Shown here piece by piece: positions 54,101 to 62,020 of a stretch of 64,000 bases of DNA. The notes below the pieces were generated by a model. The model saw only the letters and a program-made list of their open reading frames with translations, searched no databases and was not told the origin of the DNA. The DNA comes from JASHVB01 sp035508435 (GTDB lineage Bacteria > Pseudomonadota > Alphaproteobacteria > Acetobacterales > Acetobacteraceae). A program made the position numbers and the translations under genes. The stretch covers positions 8,873 to 72,872 of the forward strand of contig DATJNA010000084.1 in the NCBI GenBank assembly GCA_035508435.1, read 5' to 3'. The first letter of the stretch is position 1; every line of letters begins with the position of its first letter.

Positions 54101-55025
54101 CAACGGTCAGCCGAAGCTGGACTCCGATATCGACGCGATCGAGGCAATCCTCAGTCTGGCGCCGGAAACCAACGGCGAGGTCGCGGTGAAGGCGTGGCAA
54201 GCGCTGGGCAACACCACCGGCCGCGACCACACCCACCTGGCCGTGCCGAAGGAGGACGAAAAAATCCGCTTCCGTGATATCGTCGCGCAGCCGCGGAAGA
54301 TCATCAGCTCGCCCACCTGGTCCGGCATCGAGAGCGAAAAAGTCTGCTACAACGCCGGCTATACCAACGTACACGACCTGATCCCGTGGCGTACGCTGAC
54401 CGGCCGCCAGCAGCTCTACCAGGACCATTTGTGGATGCGCGCGTTCGGCGAGGCGTTCGTCACCTGGCGTCCACCGATTGACACCAAGGCGCTGGCGCCG
54501 GTGCAAGGCCGGCACGGCAACGGCAACCCGGAAATCGCGCTGAACTTCATTACCCCGCATCAGAAATGGGGCATTCACAGCACCTATTCCGACAACCTGC
54601 TGATGCTGACCTTGAATCGCGGCGGCCCGGTGATCTGGATCAGCGAGGACGACGCGCAGCGCGCCAACATCGCCGACAACGACTGGGTCGAGGCGTACAA
54701 CGCCAACGGCGCGCTGGTCGCCCGCGCGGTGGTGTCGCAGCGCGTCAATCCCGGCATGGCGCTGATGTACCACGCGCAGGAGAAGATCGTGAACGTGCCC
54801 GGCAGCGAGATCACCGGCCAGCGCGGCGGCATCCACAATTCGGTCACCCGCGCCGTGCTGAAGCCAACCCACATGGTCGGCGGCTACGCACAGCTTGCCT
54901 ATGGCTTCAACTACTACGGCACGGTCGGGTCCAACCGCGACGAGTTCATCATCATCCGCCGCATGAACAAGGTCGATTGGCTGGACGAACCTGCCCCCGC
55001 TGCGCGGGTGAAGGAGACCGTGTGA
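51183..55025 (+). CDS. narG: respiratory nitrate reductase alpha subunit NarG
   Basis: The 1280-residue molybdenum subunit reduces nitrate to nitrite on the cytoplasmic side. The N-terminal FS0 ligands are His50, Cys54 and Cys58 (STHGVNCTGSCSW). Typical blocks include MLWGSNVPQTRTPDAHF, NLLGSSGKGHEYFLKHLLG, LDLLVTLDFRMSTTCVYSD and SSPTWSGIESEKVCYNAGY. Compared with E. coli NarG, which I recall as running straight from DYVVQQL to the AEDPDNP segment, it has about 42 extra residues (685-726) encoded by repeat DNA. The stop overlaps the narH start. Confidence 0.97.
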   Translation: MSHFLDRLTFFRKTVDTFAEKHGIVTDEDRHWEEAYRSRWQHDKIVRSTHGVNCTGSCSWKIYVKGGIVTWETQQTDYPRTRPDMPNHEPRGCARGASYSWYLYSANRVKHPLVRGRLLKLWREARAMRTPVAAWASIVEDAGKRASYTSKRGLGGFVRASWDEVNEIIAAANAYTAKTYGPDRVIGFSPIPAMSMVSYAAGSRYLSLLGGVCMSFYDWYCDLPPASPMTWGEQTDVPESADWYNAGFLMLWGSNVPQTRTPDAHFYTEVRYKGTKSVVVSPDYAEATKFADLWLHPKQGTDAALAMAIGHVILREFYLNRTVPYFEDYARRYTDLPLLVRLVRQGEHYVPERLLRAGDFAAGLGETNNPDWKTVALDAAGEPVVPNGSVGFRWGETGKWNLEAKASHGEAVSLALTLAGETTRAGVAFPYFGGSAPHDFTATDHPDVLVRTLPVRRLALPDGEALVATVFDLLCANYGLDRDFGGGNVAADYNDDTPFTPAWAEQVTGVPRHQIVHVAREFAANAEKTNGRSMVILGAGLNHWYHMDMNYRGIINMLVLCGCIGQSGGGWSHYVGQEKLRPQTGWLPIAFALDWNRPPRQQNSTSFFYAHTDQWRYETLNVSEILSPTAPTGDWSGSLIDYNVRAERMGWLPSAPQLKQNPLTIAAQAKAAGMAVKDYVASAMAGTGVMADTGTTQSVMAGAGRPPTPSFAPGNKPVGGRTRPGDAAELELSCHDPDHPANWPRNMFVWRSNLLGSSGKGHEYFLKHLLGTKNGVLGKDLGAEGGAKPQDVVWHDQAPEGKLDLLVTLDFRMSTTCVYSDIVLPTATWYEKNDLNTSDMHPFIHPLSAAVDPAWEARSDWDIYKGIAKAFSAVAPEVLGVETDVVLSPIQHDTAGELAQPYDVKDWQRGDIAPIPGRTMPNIAVVERDYPNLYARFTSIGPLLEKLGNGGKGIGWNTQHEIDSLRALNGVAPNGQPKLDSDIDAIEAILSLAPETNGEVAVKAWQALGNTTGRDHTHLAVPKEDEKIRFRDIVAQPRKIISSPTWSGIESEKVCYNAGYTNVHDLIPWRTLTGRQQLYQDHLWMRAFGEAFVTWRPPIDTKALAPVQGRHGNGNPEIALNFITPHQKWGIHSTYSDNLLMLTLNRGGPVIWISEDDAQRANIADNDWVEAYNANGALVARAVVSQRVNPGMALMYHAQEKIVNVPGSEITGQRGGIHNSVTRAVLKPTHMVGGYAQLAYGFNYYGTVGSNRDEFIIIRRMNKVDWLDEPAPAARVKETV
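53235..53360 (+). repeat. in-frame 126-bp insertion in narG with GGCC-type palindrome (member 3)
   Basis: TGGCCGGC (53281-53288) pairs with GCCGGCCA (53293-53300), preceded by tgtca and followed by cccacgcc, as in members 1 and 2. The segment encodes a low-complexity peptide (MAGAGRPPTPSF) unlike NarG. Length is exactly 42 codons. Confidence 0.75.
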
Positions 55026-56545
55026 TGAAGGTGCGCGCGCAGATCGGCATGGTACTCAACCTGGACAAGTGCATCGGTTGTCACACTTGCTCGGTCACCT
55101 GCAAGAACGTCTGGACCAGCCGTGAAGGCGTCGAATACGCCTGGTTCAACAATGTCGAGACCAAGCCCGGCATCGGCTACCCCAAGGACTGGGAGAACCA
55201 GAAGCGCTGGAACGGCGGCTGGCAACGTCGGCGCGACGGCAGGATCGAGCCGCGCATCGGCGCCAAGTGGCGGGTTTTGGCAAAAATCTTCGCCAATCCC
55301 GACCTGCCGGAAATCGACGACTACTACGAGCCGTTCACGTTCGATTACGCGCATTTGCAGAACGCGCCCGAGTCGAAGGCGATGCCCACCGCACGACCCC
55401 GTTCTCTCGTCAGTGGCGAACGGATGGAGAAAATCCAGTGGGGGCCGAACTGGGAGGAAATCCTCGGCGGCGAGTTCAGCAAGCGCAGCCTGGACAGTAA
55501 TTTCGCGAACGTGCAGAAGGAGATCTACGGCGCGTTCGAAAATACCTTCATGATCTACCTGCCGCGGCTGTGCGAGCATTGCCTGAACCCCGCCTGTGCC
55601 GCCGCCTGCCCGTCCGGCGCGATCTACAAGCGCGAGGAGGACGGCATCGTCCTGATCGATCAGGACAAATGCCGCGGCTGGCGCATGTGCGTCTCCGGCT
55701 GCCCGTACAAGAAAGTCTATTACAACTGGTCGTCGGGGAAGTCAGAGAAATGCACCTTCTGCTTCCCTCGCATCGAAGCCGGGCTGCCGACGGTTTGCTC
55801 GGAAACCTGCGTCGGGCGCATCCGCTATCTCGGCGTGATCCTGTACGATGCCGATCGCATCGCCGCGGCCGCCTCGGTGCCGGATGAAGGCGATTTGTAC
55901 GAGGCACAGTTGCAGGTCTTCCTCGATCCGTTCGATCCGAACGTGCAGGCACAGGCACGCGCCGATGGCATCTCCGATGCCTGGTTGGAAGCCGCGAAGC
56001 GTTCGCCGGTGTGGCGCATGGCGATGGACTGGAAGATCGCATTCCCGCTGCATCCGGAATACCGCACGTTGCCGATGGTGTGGTACGTGCCGCCGCTCAG
56101 CCCGATCCAATCGGCCGCCGCCAACGGCGACCTGGGCGAGGTCGGCGGCCTGCCCGATGTGCGATCGCTGCGCATCCCGGTGCAATACCTGGCCAACTTG
56201 CTCTCCGCCGGCCGCACCGCCCCGATCGAACAAGCGCTGCGCCGCATGCTGGCCATGCGTGGCTACATGCGCGCCAAGACGGTGGACGGTGTGATCAACG
56301 ACGCCCTGGCCGAGCAAGTCGGGCTGTCCGGCAACGACATCGAGGAAATGTACCGCCTGATGGCGATCGCCAATTACGAAGACCGTTTCGTCATTCCCAC
56401 CGCACATCGCGAGACCGGCGAGGATACCTACCAGCTTCGCGGCTCCTGCGGCTTCTCGTTCGGCAACGGATGCTCTGGCAAGACCGGCTTCGATTTGTTC
56501 GGCGCGAAACAGCCGCGCGCCAGGACGCCGATGGAACTGGAGTGA
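55025..56545 (+). CDS. narH: respiratory nitrate reductase beta subunit NarH
   Basis: The 506-residue electron-transfer subunit carries four cluster motifs: DKCIGCHTCSVTCKNVW, CEHCLNPACAAACPSG, DKCRGWRMCVSGCP (Trp in place of Cys, giving a 3Fe-4S cluster as in E. coli) and KCTFCFPRIEAG with CSETCVGRIRYLG. It passes electrons from NarI to NarG. ATG overlaps narG stop. Confidence 0.97.
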   Translation: MKVRAQIGMVLNLDKCIGCHTCSVTCKNVWTSREGVEYAWFNNVETKPGIGYPKDWENQKRWNGGWQRRRDGRIEPRIGAKWRVLAKIFANPDLPEIDDYYEPFTFDYAHLQNAPESKAMPTARPRSLVSGERMEKIQWGPNWEEILGGEFSKRSLDSNFANVQKEIYGAFENTFMIYLPRLCEHCLNPACAAACPSGAIYKREEDGIVLIDQDKCRGWRMCVSGCPYKKVYYNWSSGKSEKCTFCFPRIEAGLPTVCSETCVGRIRYLGVILYDADRIAAAASVPDEGDLYEAQLQVFLDPFDPNVQAQARADGISDAWLEAAKRSPVWRMAMDWKIAFPLHPEYRTLPMVWYVPPLSPIQSAAANGDLGEVGGLPDVRSLRIPVQYLANLLSAGRTAPIEQALRRMLAMRGYMRAKTVDGVINDALAEQVGLSGNDIEEMYRLMAIANYEDRFVIPTAHRETGEDTYQLRGSCGFSFGNGCSGKTGFDLFGAKQPRARTPMELE

Positions 56546-56553
56546 CGCCGGCC

Positions 56554-57405
56554 ATGACCACCCTCACCTACCGCGCGCTCGGCGCCTTGCTGTCCTACCC
56601 CACCGAAGACCTGCAAGCGGCGACAGCGGAAATCGCCGCGGCGTTCGAAACCGAAGCGATTATCCCGCCACCGCACCGTGCCGCCATCGCCGCGTTGCTG
56701 CACGAACTCGCCGCCACCGACATCTACGAACTCCAGGAACGCTACTTCATATTGTTCGATCGCAGCCGCAGCCTGTCGCTGCACTTGTTCGAACATATTC
56801 ACGGTGAAGGCCGCGACCGCGGCCAGGCGATGGCCGACCTGATCGCGCTCTATGCCAATCACGGCCTGCAAATGCGCAACGACGAACTGCCCGACTTCCT
56901 GCCCTTGTTCCTGGAATTCCTCTCGCTGCTGCCGCCTGCCGACGCCCGATCGATGCTGGCCGAAGCCGCCACCGTCCTGCGCGCCCTGGCCGACCGCCTC
57001 GCCAACCGCGGCACCAGCTACGCGGCCGTCATGCAGACGCTGGCCGATCTCGCGCAGGCACCGACAGAAGGTGCCTCCGACATCCCGGACGACGACCCCA
57101 ATGATCTCGCCGCCCTCGATGCCGCATGGGAAGAAGCCGCGGTCCGCTTCGGACCCGGCGAATGGCAGGACGCCTGCGGCAGCGACCGCCTGCGTACCCG
57201 CCTGCGCGCCGCGGCACGCGACGCAAACGCCGCCAGCCGCGAGCCACCAGCGGCCAGCCACGAGCCACCAGCGGCCAGCCACGAGCTGCCGGCAGCCAGC
57301 CCCGACCTTCCGCCAGCCAGTCGCGACCTTCCGCCGGCCAGTCGCGACCTTCCGGCAACCGGTCGCGACGCCATCGCGGCCGCCGGCAACGCAGCCCCAG
57401 CCTGA
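56554..57405 (+). CDS. narJ: nitrate reductase assembly chaperone NarJ with repeat tail
   Basis: The 283-residue product has the NarJ/TorD-type helical core (YRALGALLSYPTEDLQ, YFILFDRSRSLSLHLFEHIH, DELPDFLPLFLEFLS) needed for molybdenum cofactor insertion into NarG. NarJ is usually about 230-240 residues; here residues 227-268 are six 7-residue repeats (ASHEPPA/ASRDLPP) followed by an Ala-rich end. The core appears intact. Confidence 0.93.
   Translation: MTTLTYRALGALLSYPTEDLQAATAEIAAAFETEAIIPPPHRAAIAALLHELAATDIYELQERYFILFDRSRSLSLHLFEHIHGEGRDRGQAMADLIALYANHGLQMRNDELPDFLPLFLEFLSLLPPADARSMLAEAATVLRALADRLANRGTSYAAVMQTLADLAQAPTEGASDIPDDDPNDLAALDAAWEEAAVRFGPGEWQDACGSDRLRTRLRAAARDANAASREPPAASHEPPAASHELPAASPDLPPASRDLPPASRDLPATGRDAIAAAGNAAPA
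57232..57357 (+). repeat. six 21-bp tandem units at the 3' end of narJ
   Basis: Units of the form gccagccacgagccaccagc + g drift to gccagtcgcgaccttccgcc + g; all six keep frame. They add 42 residues to the NarJ tail. Confidence 0.9.
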
Positions 57406-57414
57406 GGAGACACG

Positions 57415-58149
57415 ATGATGAGCCCCTGGCTGAACAACGTCCTGTATGGCTGGTACCCATATTTCGCGCTGACCGTGTTCCTGCTCGGCAGCCTGCTGCG
57501 CTTCGATCATGCACAATATACCTGGCGCTCCGGCTCCAGCCAATTGCTGCGCCGGCGCGAGTTGTTCTGGGGCTCCAACCTGTTTCATTTCGGCATCCTT
57601 ATCATCTTCGCCGGCCATTTCGTCGGCCTGCTGACACCGGTCGCCGTGTTCGAAGCCCTCGGCATCAGCCACACCTTCAAACAGGTGCTCGCGATGAGCG
57701 TGGGCGGCATCGCCGGCATCGTCTGCTGGATCGGCATCGCCTTGCTCGCCCACCGGCGCTTGTTCGATGCCCGCATCCGCCGCACCTCCAGCTTCGGCGA
57801 CATCGCCATCCTGCTGCTGCTGTGGCTGCAACTGACGCTCGGGCTGGCGACGGTTCCGGTGTCGGCCCAGCACCTGGACGGCAGCGAGATGATCAAATTC
57901 ATGCACTGGGCCCAGGGCATCCTGACACTGCATCCCGGCGCCGCCGCGCTGGTCTCCGACGTCAGCCCGATCTTCAAATGCCACCTGTTCTTGGGCATGA
58001 CGATCTTCCTGGTGTTTCCGTTCACCCGGCTGGTGCACATCTGGAGCGCGCCGGTCTGGTACCTTGGACGCACCGGCTACCAGATCGTACGCACCAATCG
58101 CCGTGCCGCCGCCGCTTCGCAGCCGCAAGCATCAGCCGGGGATGACTGA
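57415..58149 (+). CDS. narI: respiratory nitrate reductase gamma subunit NarI
   Basis: The 244-residue cytochrome b subunit has five helices and oxidises quinol. Haem histidines are in LFHFGILIIFAGHFVG and in KCHLFLG / RLVHIWS. The PVWYLGRTGYQIVR end is typical. Starts are adjacent (two ATGs). The tail after about 230 is Ala-rich. Confidence 0.96.
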   Translation: MMSPWLNNVLYGWYPYFALTVFLLGSLLRFDHAQYTWRSGSSQLLRRRELFWGSNLFHFGILIIFAGHFVGLLTPVAVFEALGISHTFKQVLAMSVGGIAGIVCWIGIALLAHRRLFDARIRRTSSFGDIAILLLLWLQLTLGLATVPVSAQHLDGSEMIKFMHWAQGILTLHPGAAALVSDVSPIFKCHLFLGMTIFLVFPFTRLVHIWSAPVWYLGRTGYQIVRTNRRAAAASQPQASAGDD

Positions 58150-58152
58150 GCA

Positions 58153-58974
58153 ATGCGCACCGCCATCCATCACGCCGCCACGTCACACATCGTCGCCGTC
58201 AACGATGCGGTCATCGCCAACGCCGATATCGCGCGTGAGGTGCAGAACCACACCGGAGCCTCGCCGCAGGCGGCATGGCACGAAGCGACCCGCGCCCTGG
58301 TCATCCGCCAACTGCTGCTGCAACGCGCCCAGGCGCTGGATCTGGTCGCCACGCCGCGCAGCGAAGCGGGGTCGCGCGAGACCGAGGAGGAAGCGCTGAT
58401 CCGGACACTGCTGGACACCGAAGTCCGCATTCCGACCGCCAGCGAAGCCGAATGCCGTCGCTACCACCAGGCGAATCCCGGCAAGTTCCGTAGCCCGGAG
58501 CTGTTCGAACCGCAGCACATCTTGTTCAAGGCGCCGCGCGACGACACCGCCGCCTTCGCGCGGGCGATGCAACGCGCCTCGCAAATGCTCGCGGTCGTGC
58601 AAGCCGCCCCGGAAGAATTCGCAACCCTGGCCCGCCGTTTCTCCGACTGCCCGTCTGCCGCCGAGGGCGGCCGGCTTGGTCAGATCGCGCGCGGCGATAG
58701 CACCCCGGAATTCGAGGCCGCCTTGCTGTCATTGGCACCAGGCGAGACCTGCGCCGAACCAGTACAGACCCGATACGGCGTGCACGTCGTTCGGCTGGAG
58801 CGCAAGGTCGAGGGCGCACCGCTGCCATTCGAACTGGTGGGCGAACGCATCGCCGCCTATCTCGAGGAAAACGCCTGGCGCCGCGCCGTCACGCAATACG
58901 TTTCGCTGCTGGCAGGCGAGGCGCGCATCACCGGCTTCGACCTGCCGGGCGCGGCCTCACCGCTGGTGCAATAG
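58153..58974 (+). CDS. parvulin-type peptidyl-prolyl isomerase of the nar operon
   Basis: The 273-residue product has a helical chaperone-like N-terminus and a PpiC rotamase domain (FEPQHILFKAPRDD, FATLARRFSDCPSAAEGGRLG, ETCAEPVQTRYGVHVVRLER). No signal peptide is seen, so it should act in the cytosol, where NarGH is assembled. Parvulins follow narI in many nar operons. It starts 3 bp after narI. Confidence 0.93.
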   Translation: MRTAIHHAATSHIVAVNDAVIANADIAREVQNHTGASPQAAWHEATRALVIRQLLLQRAQALDLVATPRSEAGSRETEEEALIRTLLDTEVRIPTASEAECRRYHQANPGKFRSPELFEPQHILFKAPRDDTAAFARAMQRASQMLAVVQAAPEEFATLARRFSDCPSAAEGGRLGQIARGDSTPEFEAALLSLAPGETCAEPVQTRYGVHVVRLERKVEGAPLPFELVGERIAAYLEENAWRRAVTQYVSLLAGEARITGFDLPGAASPLVQ

Positions 58975-58983
58975 GCCGCAGCG

Positions 58984-59289
58984 ATGCTGGGACAAATCCT
59001 GCAAGGCCTGACCGATGCGACGCAGGCCGAGGCCATGCTCGCCACGGTCGCCAACCCGCTGATGCGTGATCGAATCGAACATGCCGCGACAGCAGCCGGC
59101 GTTGCCGTCGGCGCCCTGATCTCGCGCAAGCTGCGTCACGTGCTGGACCATGCCGACGAGGAACTCTGGTTGGACTTGCTCGGTGCCATGGCCAACACGC
59201 CGGATCCGGCCGCCGTCGCGGTCGATCGCATACTGGCCCGCGCCTTTCCCGACCCGGTTCGTGTTCGCATCAGCAGCACGGCGGCATGA
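58984..59289 (+). CDS. small protein of unknown function in the nar operon
   Basis: The 101-residue, mostly helical product (MLGQILQGLTDATQAEAMLA; NPLMRDRIEHAATAAGVAVG; ISRKLRHVLDHADEELWLDL) has no family I can name. It overlaps the next gene by ATGA and lies 9 bp after the parvulin gene, so it belongs to the operon. A role in nitrate or NO metabolism is inferred from position. Confidence 0.72.
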   Translation: MLGQILQGLTDATQAEAMLATVANPLMRDRIEHAATAAGVAVGALISRKLRHVLDHADEELWLDLLGAMANTPDPAAVAVDRILARAFPDPVRVRISSTAA

Positions 59290-59684
59290 ACGCGATCCAC
59301 TCGCCACACGGCCCGCACGACGCCCGGCGCACCACCTGGCAGACGCACGGGTCTGTCCGGCGCGAGCGCGAGTTCCGCACGATCGTGGCCATGCTGCGCA
59401 TGTATTGCCCCGCCCATCACACGCCGCAAGACGCGACCCTGTGCCCGGCCTGCGCCGAACTCCGCGACTATGCCCAGCGCCGGCTCGAACGTTGCGTGTT
59501 TGGCGAGGCCAAGCCGACCTGCGCCAACTGCACCGTGCATTGCTACAAGTCGGTGATGCGCGAGCGCGCGCGGCAGGTCATGATCTGGGCCGGTCCGCGC
59601 ATGGTGTGGCGCCATCCGATGCTGGCGATCCGCCACATGATCGAGGGCCACGGCCCGGCGCCGGCGCTGCAACGGGTGCGGTAA
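59286..59684 (+). CDS. ygbA: YgbA-type 'nitrous oxide-stimulated promoter' family protein
   Basis: The 132-residue product has the family cysteines: MLRMYCPAHH, LCPACAELRDYAQRRLERC and PTCANCTVHCY, then RERARQVMIWAGPRMVWRHP. In enterobacteria ygbA is controlled by NsrR and helps recovery from nitrosative stress. The cysteines could bind metal or a cluster. Confidence 0.88.
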   Translation: MNAIHSPHGPHDARRTTWQTHGSVRREREFRTIVAMLRMYCPAHHTPQDATLCPACAELRDYAQRRLERCVFGEAKPTCANCTVHCYKSVMRERARQVMIWAGPRMVWRHPMLAIRHMIEGHGPAPALQRVR

Positions 59685-60012
59685 CGAACCGGCACCGCGC
59701 GGCTGCGCTGCCCGGCGACGATTGCCGCCACGCCGGTGCACGGCGACCAAATAGCTGCTGCCAATGAAAGACGCGGCGATGGTTGCCACGGAATGCTTCG
59801 AGCGCGGGAATGCCTCGAGCGCGGGAATGCCTCGATCGCGGGAATGCTTCGATCGCGAGAACGCTTCGATGGCGGGAATGCTTCGATCGCGAGAACGCTT
59901 CGATCGCGGGAATCCTTCGAGCGCGGCGGCTTCGCTGATTATAATTGAAATCGAATGGAGACGCCCACTCTTGTTGACGCGCCGGCCGTGGATTATATGA
60001 TAAACCCACAGC
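59685..60012. other. intergenic region upstream of the haemoglobin gene
   Basis: It contains the 17-bp tandem array followed by an A+T-richer stretch (59935-60010) that probably contains the haemoglobin promoter. No recognisable NsrR or FNR site is seen. Confidence 0.45.
59791..59926. repeat. tandem array, eight 17-bp units
   Basis: Eight exact-period units of gaatgcttcgatcgcgg with a few substitutions. The period is not a multiple of three, so it is not coding. Each unit contains TTCGA(T/G)CGCG, reminiscent of the GATCG core of the 24-bp array at 3484. Confidence 0.92.
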
Positions 60013-60507
60013 ATGACACTACGGAAAGCGGCCGCCATCGTGAGGACCCCACCGGCACGACCTTCGATTCCCTTCCCCGAAACGCCGGAACGGCGTGCCG
60101 AAGTCGCGCGTCAAATCCAGGCTGCGACCGGACTTGAGGACCAATTGCTGGAACGCGTGGTGCGTGCCTTCTACGGCACCGCCCGACAGGACCCAATGAT
60201 CGGCCATTTGTTCGATGGTGTGGAAGATTGGGAAGCGCATATCGCGCGCATCACCGCATTCTGGTCGTCGGTGGCGCTGCTGAGCGGACGCTATCACGGC
60301 AATCCCATGGGGCCGCACCTGAAGCTGCCATTGGAATCGCCCCACTTCGCCCGCTGGCTCGCTTTGTTCGAACAGACAACGCGCGATCTTTGCTCCGAGG
60401 CCGGCGCTGCGCTGCTGATCGAGAAGGCGCGGCGCATTGCGCAAAGCCTGCAATTGGGCATCGAGGCCAGGCGCGGCATGCTGCCGATGCGGCAGCGGAC
60501 GGCATGA
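60013..60507 (+). CDS. group III truncated haemoglobin
   Basis: The 164-residue globin shows the TrHb3 pattern FWSSVALLSGRYHGNPMGPHLKLP, with the proximal His probably in SPHFARWLALF. It binds oxygen or nitric oxide; its place between nar genes and the NsrR/RIC genes argues for NO detoxification or sensing. Its stop overlaps the next start (ATGA). Confidence 0.9.
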   Translation: MTLRKAAAIVRTPPARPSIPFPETPERRAEVARQIQAATGLEDQLLERVVRAFYGTARQDPMIGHLFDGVEDWEAHIARITAFWSSVALLSGRYHGNPMGPHLKLPLESPHFARWLALFEQTTRDLCSEAGAALLIEKARRIAQSLQLGIEARRGMLPMRQRTA

Positions 60508-60764
60508 ACCCCGCTGCGTTGCGCGGCGCACTCCTGCGCGCCCTGCGCGAACGATCAATCATGGCCGACACAATGGAGGACGGGCTCGACGCGCTGATCC
60601 AGCGTATCGGCGGCGACCTATCACGCGCGACCGTCGCCGCGGCGGTCCAGGATATCGTGGCGGATGGATCGGCGTACGAACCGGTGCGGCTGCCGCCCGG
60701 CGCGCTGCAATGCCACTGGCATCTGGAACTCACACCGCGTGGCCAGGCAGCCGCGCAAGCATAG
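60504..60764 (+). CDS. small protein of unknown function coupled to the haemoglobin
   Basis: The 86-residue product (DTMEDGLDALIQRIGGDLSR; ATVAAAVQDIVADG; LQCHWHLELTPRG) has a helical start and a short beta-rich end. I do not recognise the family. Translational coupling by ATGA suggests a joint function with the globin. Confidence 0.65.
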   Translation: MNPAALRGALLRALRERSIMADTMEDGLDALIQRIGGDLSRATVAAAVQDIVADGSAYEPVRLPPGALQCHWHLELTPRGQAAAQA

Positions 60765-60767
60765 CCG

Positions 60768-61250
60768 TCACCAGCGAAACAGATTGACCCCCTGCACGCC
60801 GGCAACCGCGCCCGCGATCGTCAGCAGGCTCAGCCCCAGCAGCACGTGGTGCAGCCGCTGCATCCACTGGAAGGTCGCGGCCGGATCGGACGCGACGCGG
60901 CGCACCAGCCAGCGGTCCAGCAACAGCGGCTCAATGACAAACAACATCAGGGTGAAGCTCAGCCAGATCAGCAGCATCGCCGGCATCCACCAGGTATCGG
61001 GCGAGGCGAACCAGCGCCATGCATCCAGCCGCCACGTCAAATAGAGGCCGCTGGCCCCCGCCACGACGGTGGTGACCCGCGCCTGCCAGGCGAAGCGCCG
61101 TTCGACCGCATGGAACGCGGCGAAGCGCTCAGCCGGCGGACGCGAACGACCGATCTCCGGCATCACCACGGTAGCCACCACGCCGACGCCGCCGATCCAC
61201 AGCACGACGGCAACAACGTGCACAGCCAGCGCCAGCGCGATGTCGGTCAT
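60768..61250 (-). CDS. CopD-like integral membrane protein
   Basis: The 160-residue protein has four helices: LALAVHVVAVVLWIGGVGVV with a conserved His, VTTVVAGASGLYLTW, WMPAMLLIWLSFTLMLFVIE and HHVLLGLSLLTIAGAVAGV. The His positions resemble CopD/DUF2269-type membrane cytochrome-like proteins. It is coupled to the cluster-repair gene by ATGA overlap and is convergent with the globin pair. Confidence 0.8.
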   Translation of the reverse strand: MTDIALALAVHVVAVVLWIGGVGVVATVVMPEIGRSRPPAERFAAFHAVERRFAWQARVTTVVAGASGLYLTWRLDAWRWFASPDTWWMPAMLLIWLSFTLMLFVIEPLLLDRWLVRRVASDPAATFQWMQRLHHVLLGLSLLTIAGAVAGVQGVNLFRW

Positions 61251-61942
61251 TGCGCCGCCACAGCGGAGCGTTGGAAGCGTGGGAACAAGATGTTGTTCTC
61301 GGTATGAATATGCTCCATCAGGTCGTCGACCAGCTTGTTCGCGCCGACATAGAGCGCACGCCAGGTCGGGCACGCATCGTCCGGTGCGGCAAAGTCGTTG
61401 GTCAGCGCTGCCAGTTCGCGCAGATGCGTGCCGTGGTCGTCATGCTCTGCCAGCATCACCGCGATCGGCTGCGCGATCATCGGATGGCCGCCACGGCGCA
61501 TCATCGGAAACAGGATCAGCTCCTCTTTCTTCATGTGCACCTCCAACTCGCCGCTCATGCGTTCCAACAGCTCGGCGATGCCGCGCGGCACCGCCTCGTG
61601 GTCCTTGTGAGCCATCTCGACACGCCGCGCGAGCCGGATCAGTTCCGGCAACTCGCGCCGGTGCGTGGCATGGTAGCGGTTCTCGATCAGGTCGATCAGC
61701 GCCGCCGTCCCCTCCGGCCGCACCGCCGGCAGGCCCAGGGCCGCCACGGCTTCCAGTTCCGCCGCGATCTCATCCGCGGCCAGACCACGCTCCGCCGCCG
61801 CCTGCGCCAACGGCACCCGGCCGCCACAGCAGAAGTCCAGCTTCCGCCGCCGGAACACGCCGGTGGCGCCGGGCAGCGTCGCCGCGATGTCCGCCAGGGT
61901 GCGTTCGGCGAACCCGGTCCGGGTGAGTGTGGCCTGGCTCAT
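61247..61942 (-). CDS. ytfE: di-iron cluster repair protein (RIC, YtfE/ScdA)
   Basis: The 231-residue protein restores iron-sulfur clusters damaged by nitric oxide. The N-terminal ScdA motif RRRKLDFCCGG is present. The hemerythrin-like domain has histidine/glutamate ligands in RYHATHRRELPE, AHKDHEAV, VHMKKEELILFPMM, AEHDDHGTHL and EHIHTENNILFPRF. The ATG at 61942 is the natural start. It faces nsrR across two palindromic operators. Confidence 0.95.
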   Translation of the reverse strand: MSQATLTRTGFAERTLADIAATLPGATGVFRRRKLDFCCGGRVPLAQAAAERGLAADEIAAELEAVAALGLPAVRPEGTAALIDLIENRYHATHRRELPELIRLARRVEMAHKDHEAVPRGIAELLERMSGELEVHMKKEELILFPMMRRGGHPMIAQPIAVMLAEHDDHGTHLRELAALTNDFAAPDDACPTWRALYVGANKLVDDLMEHIHTENNILFPRFQRSAVAAQ

Positions 61943-61983
61943 GCGCGCTTCTCCTCGGCCGAGTGGCTCGGCTGGGTTACAAT

Positions 61984-62000
61984 TGGTATTTCTGATACCA
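61984..62000. promoter_or_regulatory. NsrR operator candidate 1
   Basis: TGGTAT-TTCTG-ATACCA, a 17-bp perfect dyad 42 bp upstream of the RIC start. Confidence 0.7.
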
Positions 62001-62020
62001 ATTACATTGCTCGGAAGTTC

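Noticed and set aside
51747..54872. A 1041-codon open frame antisense to narG.
   Set aside because: It runs opposite to an unmistakable narG; the open antisense frame is a by-product of G+C-rich codon use and has no recognisable protein features.
56428..58128. A 566-codon open frame antisense to narJ and narI.
   Set aside because: Composed of low-complexity translation opposite conserved genes, including the reverse of the narJ repeat tail.
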